60,692 nt of DNA from Bacillota bacterium (lineage in GTDB: Bacteria; Bacillota; Clostridia; Lachnospirales; Lachnospiraceae), in the NCBI GenBank assembly GCA_023435895.1, contig JAEZLH010000015.1, positions 1 through 60,692 on the forward strand, read 5' to 3'. Of this stretch, positions 44,689-53,896 are shown piece by piece. The translations under genes were made by a program, and so were the position numbers. The notes under the pieces were generated by a model, which worked only from the letters and a program-made list of their open reading frames with translations, was not told the DNA's origin and made no database searches. Position 1 is the stretch's first letter. Each line of letters opens with the position of its first letter.

Positions 44689-44925
44689 ATAATTGGAGCA
44701 GAAATTGCTGGTTATGGTTGATTAACAATATTTGTAAACAGAATTGTTCCCAACATAATAATTTCTCATAAAGAAACTTGAATAGTAGATTTTAATTAAC
44801 ATTCTAAAGTACCAAAGATATAATTTTGTACTATTACAGGGTGATTTTATACTATGAAACCACAATCAGACTATTTGGCTTTTTATAAAACATTTTACTG
44901 TGAAAATTGATTCGGGTATCAAAAT

Positions 44926-46428
44926 TTATTTCTCACTTTTATTTAACATCATATTTTTACGAAACTCCGTCGGTGAAATGCCACAAGAGTTTCGAAAGAT
45001 CTTCATAAAGTGCTTTTCATTATTATAGCCCACCTGCTGACTGATTTCATTCACATACATATCGGTTTCTTTTAATAAACGCTTTGCTTCGTTGATTCTT
45101 AAATCCTTCAAATAATTGACAAAGTTACTTCCCGTATACTGCTTGAACAAATAGGAAAACAGGGAATAGTTCATAGATATATAGTTAGAAACCACCGCCA
45201 TATTCAGATCTTTATTATAATTTTCACGGATATATTCCGTAGCCAATTGAATCTTATGTTTATTCTTATAATCATCAAACTGCGTGTTGATAATCTCATT
45301 GATATGGAGAATCAGCTCCATTAGCTTCTGAAAATATTGCTCCATACATGCAAAATTCAACGCACTTCGAAATTGTTCCAATTCCTCTTCCTCAATCTCC
45401 AGTACATTCTGATAATTGCTTTTTATAGTATCAATAAAGATGGCGATACTCTCCTCCAAATCAACCAGGGGATAACGTCTCCATTCCACCTCCTTCTTCA
45501 GCCACTCTAAGGATTGTACTACATCTTTAATCTTATCCGTTCCTACCATTTGACCCATTTGAATCATCTTATTTGCATCCAAAGTCTGGGGCTGATTATC
45601 AATAAGATTTTGTGCTGCACTAGTAGATTTTCTGGCCAAATCCTGATAATATACCGTATGTTCCCCTCGGATAAAAGCTTGATACCTAGCCTCTTTCGCC
45701 TCCGCATATGCCGTCTTTAATTCCGTCAACCCAAGATGCAGGCTGCTAATTCCCGTATAGCTATTCTTTAATTCATTACGAATCAAGTAGTTTAAATTAT
45801 CTTCCGGTACAATCAGCATTTCGTTTTTTTCCACATCGCTTAAATGAATATACTTTTCACCTTGAACAAAAGCATTATTCTTCTTTTGCGTGCAACATAC
45901 AGCGTATTTATCTGTTATAAAATAATCTTTGCACTGGAGTTGAATTGTCTCTTCCTCATTAGGGGTTATCTGGTGGTTTAACATCAGATATTTTAGTTGT
46001 TGATAGCCAATATCTCTGGCCTTTCTATCCTTTTCCGTACTTTGTTCGATTTCTTTTTCTAATTTTACAAGAATCCCTTTAATTCTATCCCGGTCAACCG
46101 GCTTTAATATATATTCCCTGGCTCCCATCCTCATCATTTCAACTGCATAGGAAAAGTCATCATACCCGCTGATAGCAATAATATAAGGTCTGTCCTTCCA
46201 CTCCTGTATTGCTGTAACCAGCTCTATACCGTTCATCTTCGGCATTCTGATATCGGTGAACATCACATCTACTTTCTGCTGCTCTAATATTTCCAAGGCG
46301 GTCAGACCATTATTGCATTCAATGATTACATTGACCGGAACACCGGAGCGTTGCACCATTGTTTTAATACCCTGACGAATCATCTTTTCATCTTCTACAA
46401 TTAATACCGTATTCATATCTGTATTCAT
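44926..46428 (-). CDS. YesN/AraC-type response regulator (system 2)
   Basis: A 500-residue regulator. The receiver domain (1-125) has the acidic pair in LIVEDEKM, phospho-acceptor Asp in VMFTDIRMPKMNGIEL and Lys in ILKPVDR. A long middle region (130-385) is helical. The C-terminal AraC DNA-binding domain (about 395-495) shows LNMAVVSNYISMNYSLFSYLFKQ and VGYNNEKHFMKIFRNSCGISP. It is the last gene of a lipoprotein-kinase-regulator operon, 40 bases after the kinase. The start is uncertain: AAAGG lies very close to the first ATG, and a second ATG is 4 codons inside. Confidence 0.92.
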   Translation of the reverse strand: MNTDMNTVLIVEDEKMIRQGIKTMVQRSGVPVNVIIECNNGLTALEILEQQKVDVMFTDIRMPKMNGIELVTAIQEWKDRPYIIAISGYDDFSYAVEMMRMGAREYILKPVDRDRIKGILVKLEKEIEQSTEKDRKARDIGYQQLKYLMLNHQITPNEEETIQLQCKDYFITDKYAVCCTQKKNNAFVQGEKYIHLSDVEKNEMLIVPEDNLNYLIRNELKNSYTGISSLHLGLTELKTAYAEAKEARYQAFIRGEHTVYYQDLARKSTSAAQNLIDNQPQTLDANKMIQMGQMVGTDKIKDVVQSLEWLKKEVEWRRYPLVDLEESIAIFIDTIKSNYQNVLEIEEEELEQFRSALNFACMEQYFQKLMELILHINEIINTQFDDYKNKHKIQLATEYIRENYNKDLNMAVVSNYISMNYSLFSYLFKQYTGSNFVNYLKDLRINEAKRLLKETDMYVNEISQQVGYNNEKHFMKIFRNSCGISPTEFRKNMMLNKSEK

Positions 46429-46468
46429 GCCTTTCTTGCGATCATTACCGGGTGCATTCTCGTGTAGC

Positions 46469-48277
46469 TCATTGCTCTGATTCAGAATTTACTTTTAACG
46501 GAAGTTTAATTGAAACTTTCGTATAACATCCAATTTTCGAATTTATTTCGACCTTATAATGTTCTCCATAGCTCATAATAATTCGATCCTGAACGTTCTT
46601 TAGTCCGATTCCATTGCCGGAGCCCCCTGAAATTTCGATTTCTCCTGCAAGCTTTTTATATAGCTTCTCAACCTCTTCTTCTGTCATTCCTCTTCCTGCA
46701 TCAGAAATCTCGATTATGAAATCCTCATTTTCTACAATTCCCTTAATGTATATATTGGTGTCCTCTGCCATTTGCTCGATACCATGGTAGATTGAATTCT
46801 CCACAATCGGCTGCAGTGACATCTTTGGAATTTGCTGCTCATAGATTACTTCTGGAACATTGATGGAGAGATATATTTCATAATCAAAACGAAGGTTAAT
46901 AAGCTCCAAGTAGCTTTTGATATATTCCAGTTCCTCTCTAACGGTTACACTGTTCGAATTCCAATTCATACTATAGCGCAAAAGTCTTCCAAGATTAGTA
47001 ATTGCATCGGATATGGGGTACTGCTCCTCGATTTCCGCCATCATCTTTATGGATTCCATTACATTATAAAGAAAATGTGCATTAATTTGATTTTGAAGGT
47101 TTTTCATCTCCGAATTCTTAGCAAGGATTTCACGCTTAATATTATCTTCCATTAACAGCTTAATCTGTGCCAGCATTTTGTTAATCTGACCTGATAATTC
47201 TCCCATTTCATCATTATTTTGATAGTCAAAAACAACCTCCATGTCTCCTTTTTGTACCTTGCGAATTAAATGGAGTATCTTATAAAATTGATGCAAAAGA
47301 GATTTTACTATAAAATCGATCAATATAATTAACAATGCCCCGATAATTACAATAATGAAGGTAAACTGGTTACGAAGCGTATGGATTTTCTTCATTTCCT
47401 TCTCAGCACTATGAACAAAAATCAGCATACCGGACAATTCCTTTACGGGCATGTATCCAATAATAACCGATTCCCCATTTAATTTGGTATAATAACTAAA
47501 GGGTTCTTCGGGCTCTTGGTTTCTCTGTGCTTGAATCAACTTCAAATATTCAATAGACTTTTCATCCTTGTGATTCCCGTAATAAGGTGTTTTGTCTTTA
47601 CTGATAAAATAAGTCCATTCACCCTCTATATTCTCATACAGATTAGGAAACATGGTTTCCATATACATGGCAACCTCCATGATTCCAAGCTCTCCTTTGG
47701 CGAAATCATTGATTGGTGTAACCAAGGACATGATTTTCTTATTGGTTCCCTGACCGGAACTGGTGAAAATCTGATCCACATAATCAAATTTCCAGCCGCT
47801 CATATACTGATCCTTTGACCAGCTTAACTTATTCATGCGATCCTTGCGATAGAACACCGGCATCATTTCCTGCATGGTATCGCTGTCAACATAAACACGA
47901 ATCTGATATAGATAAGGATTGTTATCCACAAGCCGTTCAAAAAAATTATTATTTTTATCATAAAAATTCAACAGTTCATCCGTACTTACTTCTTCATTTT
48001 CTTTTATCTTTTTCAAATAGGCAAATAGAGATTGATCACTCAGAAAAATCTGTGTTGACATATTGATTGAATTCACATTTTTAACAATCTGATCGTAGCT
48101 TTTACTCATGCTATAATCCATACTATTTATTTTCTCTTTGATTGTATTTTGTTCCATGTCATGAAATAAGAACATGGAGAAGAAAGCTACCGGTATCATA
48201 ACAAAAGTAATAATGATAATGGTAAACTTTATGTTCAATTTTAAATTTCCCCACCTTTTTCTCATTCGACTCAACAT
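46469..48277 (-). CDS. YesM-type sensor histidine kinase (system 2)
   Basis: A 602-residue kinase. TM1 about 17-35, an extracellular dCache-like sensor (36-295), TM2 about 300-322 and HAMP (about 323-375). The His_kinase domain has the phospho-acceptor in QNQINAHFLYNVMESIKMM and a HATPase domain with G-box GSGNGIGLKNVQDR. It starts 4 bases after the lipoprotein stop codon and precedes the YesN-type regulator. This LytS/YesM class usually senses sugars, sometimes together with a binding protein, and the gene order here supports that. Confidence 0.93.
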   Translation of the reverse strand: MLSRMRKRWGNLKLNIKFTIIIITFVMIPVAFFSMFLFHDMEQNTIKEKINSMDYSMSKSYDQIVKNVNSINMSTQIFLSDQSLFAYLKKIKENEEVSTDELLNFYDKNNNFFERLVDNNPYLYQIRVYVDSDTMQEMMPVFYRKDRMNKLSWSKDQYMSGWKFDYVDQIFTSSGQGTNKKIMSLVTPINDFAKGELGIMEVAMYMETMFPNLYENIEGEWTYFISKDKTPYYGNHKDEKSIEYLKLIQAQRNQEPEEPFSYYTKLNGESVIIGYMPVKELSGMLIFVHSAEKEMKKIHTLRNQFTFIIVIIGALLIILIDFIVKSLLHQFYKILHLIRKVQKGDMEVVFDYQNNDEMGELSGQINKMLAQIKLLMEDNIKREILAKNSEMKNLQNQINAHFLYNVMESIKMMAEIEEQYPISDAITNLGRLLRYSMNWNSNSVTVREELEYIKSYLELINLRFDYEIYLSINVPEVIYEQQIPKMSLQPIVENSIYHGIEQMAEDTNIYIKGIVENEDFIIEISDAGRGMTEEEVEKLYKKLAGEIEISGGSGNGIGLKNVQDRIIMSYGEHYKVEINSKIGCYTKVSIKLPLKVNSESEQ

Positions 48278-48281
48278 TGAA

Positions 48282-49904
48282 TTATTTCATCCCTACCTTT
48301 TCCTTCGCCTCATTCATCAATCTAGTACTTTCCTCCATGACAAAGTCAAAGCCCATCTTTTTTCTTGTATTGACAAAATCACTGTATATCTGGTCAAACT
48401 CTTTTTCTGTAGGCGCCAGCAAGAGTTTTTTAAGTGCTATACTCCATGCCTTCTTGATATTAATATCCGCATTTCCAGCTCTGGTATTGATATCAAAGCT
48501 AATATCATATTGACCCAGATAATGGGTATAAGGATAAGTCCACTCTTCAAGCTGCTTCATAGGTGGCTCTAATTGTTTAATCCAGCGGGAATACATCGAA
48601 GTATCCTGAAACATCCAATAAGTATAATTTGCACCATAGAGTCGGTCATAATTAACTCTGTCAGAATTTTGTAATTCCTTAACTTCCTTCTTGATTACCG
48701 GTACTCCATCCACCATATCATAGGTTTTTCCTTCTATTCCAAGGCAGGTCAGCTTTTGACCGTAATCACTAATCAGATAAGAAAATAAGGCGATGGCTCG
48801 CTCTGGGTATTTGCAGTTCTTTGATATTAATGTAACCGTCCAGCCGTTAATTCCTGCCCCTGGCAACACCGGATCATCACCTTTTGAATTCTTTGGTCCG
48901 TCCACGGCGATATAAATGCTATTGGGATCCTTTGTATAAAGAAGCTTTTGCTGGTCTGCCATATCGGTACTTTGATAAAGCATGCAAAAATACCTTCCCT
49001 CTGCCAGCTTCTCCTCCATCTGAATTCTCTGATCAATAAAGATATCACTCAGCAGATATCCTTTAGCTCCCAGTTCTCGAAACATCTTAAGCCACCGAAT
49101 ATATTCAGGATCCGTATAACGATCATAAAATTTGCCGTCCTTCTCACTTGGAATTGCAAGAAAGTTCTGTAAGTACTGATCAAAAGAAACACAACCTTCA
49201 TCGGTAAATGCGTGTGCTCCGATGGGTATAATTGGGTTGCCGTTTATTTCAGGAAACTGTTTGGCTGCTTTCTCAACTGCATTCTTAAACCCCTCAGGAG
49301 TAGTCATATCAGGGCTTCCGATTGCCTCATAAATATCCTTTCTGACTAGAAAGGTTTGATTGGAGCTAATCTCTTTATTCTCTTCATAATCCTGTGGTAC
49401 AAAGGTTGAATTCGGATAACAATATAAATTCCCATCCTTCTGGGTGTACCATTCACAAACTGCCTTATCTGTCACCTTCCAAAAATATGGATCGTATTGA
49501 TCTGCAAGCTCATTCAAAGGATATACCATGTTTTTACTTATCATGGTGTCAAGTTGAGGCTCCCACCAAGCAAGAGTAATAATATCCGGAAGTGTATCAG
49601 AAGAAATATAGGCATTAAATTTTTCAGACTCATTTCCGCTTGGAACGATAAAATTAATGTCAATCCCTGTATCTTCTGTGATTTTTCTGGATACAAGATT
49701 TTCTCCCCATTGCGCGCCAAACCAAGAAAAATTCACGTACCAGTCCAAGGTTATGGGTTCTTTATCGTTTTTTTCCCAAGCTGGATTAATCGATTTATTC
49801 TCGTCATTTTTATTATTAGTATGCCCGCTTTTGCATCCCGTCACGGCCATCAGACATAAAACTAATATGGCCAGAAACAAGCTTTTTTTCGTCATTATTC
49901 TCAA
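48282..49904 (-). CDS. LipO/YtcQ-type solute-binding lipoprotein, without permease genes
   Basis: An extracellular binding lipoprotein of about 540 residues. Signal peptide LFLAILVLCLMAVTGC with lipidated Cys, then the long family-1 fold (ITLDWYVNFSWFGAQW; LPDIITLAWWEPQLD; PGAGINGWTVTLISKN). TTG at 49904 lies 7 bases after GGGGAG and is preferred; ATG at 49895 is the alternative. The frame to 50054 is extended by unrelated sequence. The gene starts an operon with the YesM/YesN pair and no MalF/MalG, so it may act as the kinase's sugar co-sensor or serve permeases encoded elsewhere. Confidence 0.88.
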   Translation of the reverse strand: MRIMTKKSLFLAILVLCLMAVTGCKSGHTNNKNDENKSINPAWEKNDKEPITLDWYVNFSWFGAQWGENLVSRKITEDTGIDINFIVPSGNESEKFNAYISSDTLPDIITLAWWEPQLDTMISKNMVYPLNELADQYDPYFWKVTDKAVCEWYTQKDGNLYCYPNSTFVPQDYEENKEISSNQTFLVRKDIYEAIGSPDMTTPEGFKNAVEKAAKQFPEINGNPIIPIGAHAFTDEGCVSFDQYLQNFLAIPSEKDGKFYDRYTDPEYIRWLKMFRELGAKGYLLSDIFIDQRIQMEEKLAEGRYFCMLYQSTDMADQQKLLYTKDPNSIYIAVDGPKNSKGDDPVLPGAGINGWTVTLISKNCKYPERAIALFSYLISDYGQKLTCLGIEGKTYDMVDGVPVIKKEVKELQNSDRVNYDRLYGANYTYWMFQDTSMYSRWIKQLEPPMKQLEEWTYPYTHYLGQYDISFDINTRAGNADINIKKAWSIALKKLLLAPTEKEFDQIYSDFVNTRKKMGFDFVMEESTRLMNEAKEKVGMK

Positions 49905-49926
49905 ATGTAATCTCCCCTTTTCACTT

Positions 49927-49955
49927 ACTATAACAAAATAGTACAAATATTTCAA
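49927..49955 (-). promoter_or_regulatory. promoter of the lipoprotein-kinase-regulator operon
   Basis: On the minus strand TTGAAA (49950-49955), 17-bp spacer, TATAGT (49927-49932), about 20 bases upstream of the GGGGAG ribosome-binding site. Confidence 0.6.
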
Positions 49956-50152
49956 GAACTCCTGGCTACGTGCAATTACCCTTGAGCGCTCTGTTACTGT
50001 TTGTTCACTACGCTTCCAGAACTTGGAATGACAATTTCGATAAATGATTTCCAAAAAGATATGATAGCCTAAAATCTAAAATAATGAAACATTTCTATAA
50101 ACAAGCATACTAACGAATCAATAAGTTAGTGATACAATTTCAGTATAATTAA

Positions 50153-50181
50153 AGTTCACTATTTCAAGCGAACTATATAAT
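50153..50181. promoter_or_regulatory. operator-like palindrome with TATAAT
   Basis: AGTTCACT (50153-50160) and AGCGAACT (50167-50174) form an inverted repeat with one mismatch in 8 pairs, separated by 6 bases. A perfect TATAAT (50176-50181) follows on plus with no matching -35, so the palindrome occupies the -35 region. It points at the inverted repeat at 50224-50339. Confidence 0.4.
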
Positions 50182-50223
50182 CGCCAATAAGTATCAATTT
50201 TGATAAAACCTCTAATTTTGTAT

Positions 50224-50339
50224 GCAAAGAAGGGGGTGTTACAAAGTGAAATCCGAAGCAAACCGCTATATTATCAACCTGTGAGTAATATATCTGGTTT
50301 TCAGCGGAGGATTTCATTTTGTAATACCTCCTTCTTTGC
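50224..50339. repeat. long inverted repeat whose arms each carry a ribosome-binding site and start codon
   Basis: The 31-base arms 50224-50254 and 50309-50339 differ at only 3 positions, each a G on the plus-strand left arm against an A in the reverse complement of the right arm, so a plus-strand RNA keeps 31 pairs using G-U wobbles. The 54-base centre also pairs (TATATTA/TAATATA, ACC/GGT). The left arm reads AAGGGGGTG then GTG on plus; the right arm reads AAGGAGG then ATG on minus. Frames: 12 codons on plus (50246-50284, MKSEANRYIINL) and 52 codons on minus (50159-50317, starting MKSSAENQIYYS). Neither peptide is recognised. Confidence 0.6.
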
Positions 50340-50421
50340 TGCCATTTTATCTCTTTTATGAAATAAACATGAGTACAAATGTTTTACACTTGAACTCGAT
50401 TAGCCAACTATTTTGAAGTGA

Positions 50422-51054
50422 TTAACCTCCCAGGGTAACATCACAATCTTGATACCATTCCAAAGCATCAATAAAATGTGTTTTCTGAAAGCTTGGCCAA
50501 TAGTCATTAATGACATAAAAATCAGCATATACGGATTGAACCGGGAGAAAACCGCTCAGTCGTCTGCGTCCGCCCCACCGGATAATTAAGTCTAATCTTG
50601 GGATATCAACCGATTCCAATTGTTTATTCTTAGATAGCTTTTTCAAGTCCCATTCCCAATCATAGTTCACGAGAAAATTGAGATTAATTAAGCCCTTGCC
50701 AAACTCCACTCTTTGATTGGCATATTTTAATAATTCCTTTGGGAAAGCAGGTGAGTCCGTATTGCCGATTACCAATAAATTGGCATCTCTTCCGCTTAAC
50801 ATCTCGACTGCGTCCACACAAGCCTTTGTAAATGCTTCTCTCTGCCCTGTTTCTCTTTTGTTATTATCCTTGGTAAAGCCATAAAAAGTAGCCTCTTTCA
50901 CTCCATATTCCAACATCATCTCATATAACTCAAACCCGGGGTTAATTCCGTGGGTATATCCATCCTTCTTTTGAAGTCCCATATCCAGTGCCCATCTGCG
51001 ATTGCCATCCGGGATAATTCCAATATGGGAGGGAATTCTTTTTAGTTTTTTCAT
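50422..51054 (-). CDS. divergent cis-prenyltransferase (UppS-like)
   Basis: A 210-residue protein of the undecaprenyl diphosphate synthase family. The pyrophosphate motif is HIGIIPDGNRRWA (Asp16 kept; canonical form is MDGNGRWA). The C-terminal substrate motif, normally RTGGE/RTSGE...RLSNF, reads IRWGGRRRLSGFLP, and the following AYxEFYF appears as VYADFYV, so the conserved Glu is an Asp. It is also about 35-40 residues shorter than housekeeping UppS. It lies apart from any cell-wall cluster. It may be a specialised prenyltransferase or a pseudo-enzyme. Confidence 0.83.
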   Translation of the reverse strand: MKKLKRIPSHIGIIPDGNRRWALDMGLQKKDGYTHGINPGFELYEMMLEYGVKEATFYGFTKDNNKRETGQREAFTKACVDAVEMLSGRDANLLVIGNTDSPAFPKELLKYANQRVEFGKGLINLNFLVNYDWEWDLKKLSKNKQLESVDIPRLDLIIRWGGRRRLSGFLPVQSVYADFYVINDYWPSFQKTHFIDALEWYQDCDVTLGG

Positions 51055-51145
51055 CTGTTCTCTTCCTTTTTCTCCAATTTTTGCTTCTTATCTCATTTTA
51101 CCCCGAATAAATAAAATTATCAATTATCGAATGGAAGAAAGCCGA

Positions 51146-51192
51146 CGTTCCCACTGAATCCTTAAGAATTGCTTGTTGATTCAGTGGGAACG
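51146..51192 (-). terminator. terminator of the second importer/two-component operon
   Basis: CGTTCCCACTGAATC (51146-51160) is exactly complementary to 51178-51192, a perfect 15-bp stem with a 17-base loop. On the minus transcript it is followed by GGCTTTCTTCC. It lies about 75 bases after the stop codon of the AraC-type regulator. Confidence 0.65.
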
Positions 51193-51267
51193 CCAGCCTT
51201 CCTGTAAGACTGCTTCTTTATAGATAATCCATTTACTCATCCTCAGGCGAGAAGTGTTATAAAAACA

Positions 51268-51996
51268 TCATCTCCTTTTATACTCAGAAGGCGACATTCC
51301 GGCTATCTTTTTGAAAACTTTTGAAAAATACTTCTCATCGTTATATCCAACTTTATAGGCGATTTCATAGGTCTTAAAGTAATTCTGCTGCAGATAGGAA
51401 CATGCATGCTCGATTCTTACTTCATTGAGATAGTCTACAAAGCTACAGTTCATCTGCTGGGAGAAAAGCGTTGACAGATAACCTGCTGTAATACCGGCTT
51501 TCTCAGCCACTTCGTTCAATGTTAGATTTTCATAATAATGTTCATTAATGTACTCACGTGCTATTTCTACAAATCCATTTTTTCCAGATTTATCAGCATT
51601 ATTTTTAGTTTCCTTTTCTCCCAATAATCCATCTGCTGTATCATTTAACTTTTTTAAAATGTCGGAGGAACGACTGGGTTTTAATAAATAGTCCTTTGCT
51701 CCATAATGCATGGCCTGTTGTGCATATTTAAATTCATCATATCCGCTTAATATGATCGTGATTGGCATAATTCCTGCTCTTTGTGCCTCCTGCATTACAT
51801 CAATGCCATTTTTGATTGGCATTTGAACATCCAAAAGCATTAAATCAGGTTCATGGCGAAAGATGGTATCGATTGCAATCTGACCATTCTCCGCCAGATA
51901 GATTTTATCAAAGCGATCCGTATGCAGTTGGATATACTTTGCCAAACCATTTCGTATCATATCTTCATCATCTGCAATTAATAGTTTAACACCCAA
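51268..51996 (-). CDS. YesN/AraC-type response regulator (system 3)
   Basis: A compact regulator of about 242 residues. The receiver domain has LLIADDED, phospho-acceptor Asp in LMLLDVQMPIKNGIDV and Lys in YLLKPSR. The AraC domain (about 140-240) has LTLNEVAEKAGITAGYLSTLFSQ and VGYNDEKYFSKVFKKIAGMSP. It lacks the long middle region of the regulator at 44926. TTG at 51996, 10 bases after AAGGAG, is chosen; 52032 would overlap the kinase gene. It ends the operon SBP-MalF-MalG-kinase-regulator and likely controls it. Confidence 0.9.
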   Translation of the reverse strand: MGVKLLIADDEDMIRNGLAKYIQLHTDRFDKIYLAENGQIAIDTIFRHEPDLMLLDVQMPIKNGIDVMQEAQRAGIMPITIILSGYDEFKYAQQAMHYGAKDYLLKPSRSSDILKKLNDTADGLLGEKETKNNADKSGKNGFVEIAREYINEHYYENLTLNEVAEKAGITAGYLSTLFSQQMNCSFVDYLNEVRIEHACSYLQQNYFKTYEIAYKVGYNDEKYFSKVFKKIAGMSPSEYKRR

Positions 51997-52000
51997 ACAG

Positions 52001-53812
52001 CTACATCTCCTTATTCTCAAATGGTAATTCAATTATAACGGTAGTTCCACTACCTTCCTTACTATAGATTAACAATTTAAAATCATCATGATATTTCAGT
52101 TCTAACCGTTCCCTGATATTCTTTATGGCGTAGCGACCAATTCGCTGACTGGCATAGCGTTCAGAATCATTTACATTAAGGATTGCCTTGACTTGTTCTT
52201 TGCTCATTCCGATTCCATTATCCTTAATCATGAAGATAATATGATTCCCTTTTTTCTTTCCGACCAGTGAGATAAAGCATTTCTCTCCTGCTTTTTCAAA
52301 ACCATGAACAATGGCGTTTTCCACAAAAGGCTGAAGAATAAGCTTTGGAATGATTCCATCCATAATCTCATCTTCAATCTTAATCTCATAATCCAGACGC
52401 TTTTCAAATCTCATTTTTTGGATATGAAGATACTTATCAATCAGATCTTGCTCGATTTTGACCGTTACCATTCCCTTTCCCTGTCCTAAAACCAAGCGAA
52501 ACAGTTGGGATAGGGCATAAATATTTTCCGCTATCTCATGATGCTCCGCATCCGTTGCCTGCCAGTACAGGGAATCTAAAGTATTATAAAGAAAATGAGG
52601 GTTAATCTGCGCCTGTAACGCATTTAGTTCGCTCTCTTTCTCCCTTAATGCCATAACATAGTTATTATCAATCAGGGTCTTAATATCATCTACCATCTTA
52701 TTAAAGCAGGATGCAACTTCACCCACTTCATCCAAGGTATTTACCTCGACCTTCTGATTAAAGTCTCCCTTTTTAAATAAATCCATTGCATTACATACTT
52801 TATTTAATGGCTTCGATATAATATTGGATACAAAAATTAAGATTGGAAATAATCCTACCAAAAAGCCCAAAAGCAAGGCAGCCGGAGCAAATGCAATCGA
52901 ATAAAGCTGCGTTCCAAGCCCTTCCTTTGGCACCATGCGATAAACAATCGTTCCGGTATCTCCGTCCCTGTTATAATACACATTATAATTGGAATAGCTG
53001 ATATGTCCAAAAACATCCTTCGATATGTTTCCCTGCTTTTCATCCCTTAAAACCTGGGATAAAAGTTCTTCATTCACCTCGCCGCTTCGAACCAGCTCAG
53101 AGCCCTCCGCACTGACTACCAGAATTGCTTCTTGTTCAGAGGTTAGTGAGTTTTCACAAAGCTCGGTGAACTTATTCATGGAAGCACCAATGACCAGATA
53201 CCCCAGTTTATGCTTCTTAGCAAGATCATAGATTTCACGGTACATTACAAGTTTATCGGTACGATTCGTTTCATAGGTATTGGTATCATTCTTAGCAACC
53301 TTTTTCCATATTATCTTACCCCTTCGTTCCACTACTTCTTTATAAATTTGGGTAGCGCGAACCTGCTCCATTGATCCGAGATAAGCCGTTGCATCCATAC
53401 ATCTTAAATATGGCTTGACACCATTTTCCGGATAGATGGCTATTGTTTTGAGCTGGCCATTCAGTGCCATCATATCCTGAAATATTCCCATGGGTGCATT
53501 ATGCAGCCAAAGTAAAGAATCCTTATTCAGTTCTTTCGGTTTATTCGAAGTAAGTATTAGTTTTATATCATTATTAATGCAGATATATGTCCCAAATTCC
53601 ATAATGCTCTTTTGAAGTACATCAATACTACTGGTTAGATTCTGTGTACTCTGATGAAAACTTTCATTTTCTTTCTTAATGGTTGAATTATAATTATTGA
53701 CAAAAAGCACCGCGCTGATGAAAAGCAAAATAGGTGTGATGATAATATAGCTGTAAAATATCAATTTCTTTCTGATTGTTAATCGTCTGATCCAATATTT
53801 TATATGTCGCAT
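52001..53812 (-). CDS. YesM-type sensor histidine kinase (system 3)
   Basis: A 603-residue kinase. TM1 about 18-40, an extracellular sensor (41-295), TM2 about 300-322 and HAMP (about 323-375). The His_kinase phospho-acceptor is in QAQINPHFLYNTLDSLYWQ, followed by HATPase_c with KDNGIGMSKEQ. It sits between MalG of system 2 and the YesN-type regulator, with a 4-base gap to the latter, so sensing is probably coupled to that importer's sugar. Confidence 0.93.
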   Translation of the reverse strand: MRHIKYWIRRLTIRKKLIFYSYIIITPILLFISAVLFVNNYNSTIKKENESFHQSTQNLTSSIDVLQKSIMEFGTYICINNDIKLILTSNKPKELNKDSLLWLHNAPMGIFQDMMALNGQLKTIAIYPENGVKPYLRCMDATAYLGSMEQVRATQIYKEVVERRGKIIWKKVAKNDTNTYETNRTDKLVMYREIYDLAKKHKLGYLVIGASMNKFTELCENSLTSEQEAILVVSAEGSELVRSGEVNEELLSQVLRDEKQGNISKDVFGHISYSNYNVYYNRDGDTGTIVYRMVPKEGLGTQLYSIAFAPAALLLGFLVGLFPILIFVSNIISKPLNKVCNAMDLFKKGDFNQKVEVNTLDEVGEVASCFNKMVDDIKTLIDNNYVMALREKESELNALQAQINPHFLYNTLDSLYWQATDAEHHEIAENIYALSQLFRLVLGQGKGMVTVKIEQDLIDKYLHIQKMRFEKRLDYEIKIEDEIMDGIIPKLILQPFVENAIVHGFEKAGEKCFISLVGKKKGNHIIFMIKDNGIGMSKEQVKAILNVNDSERYASQRIGRYAIKNIRERLELKYHDDFKLLIYSKEGSGTTVIIELPFENKEM

Positions 53813-53896
53813 ATTATTACCATGCCTTTCATCAGTCTTGCATACTTTTTAAAGCTTAGAACGGCTCTTTGTAAAAAAGTATAGTTATATTAAATT

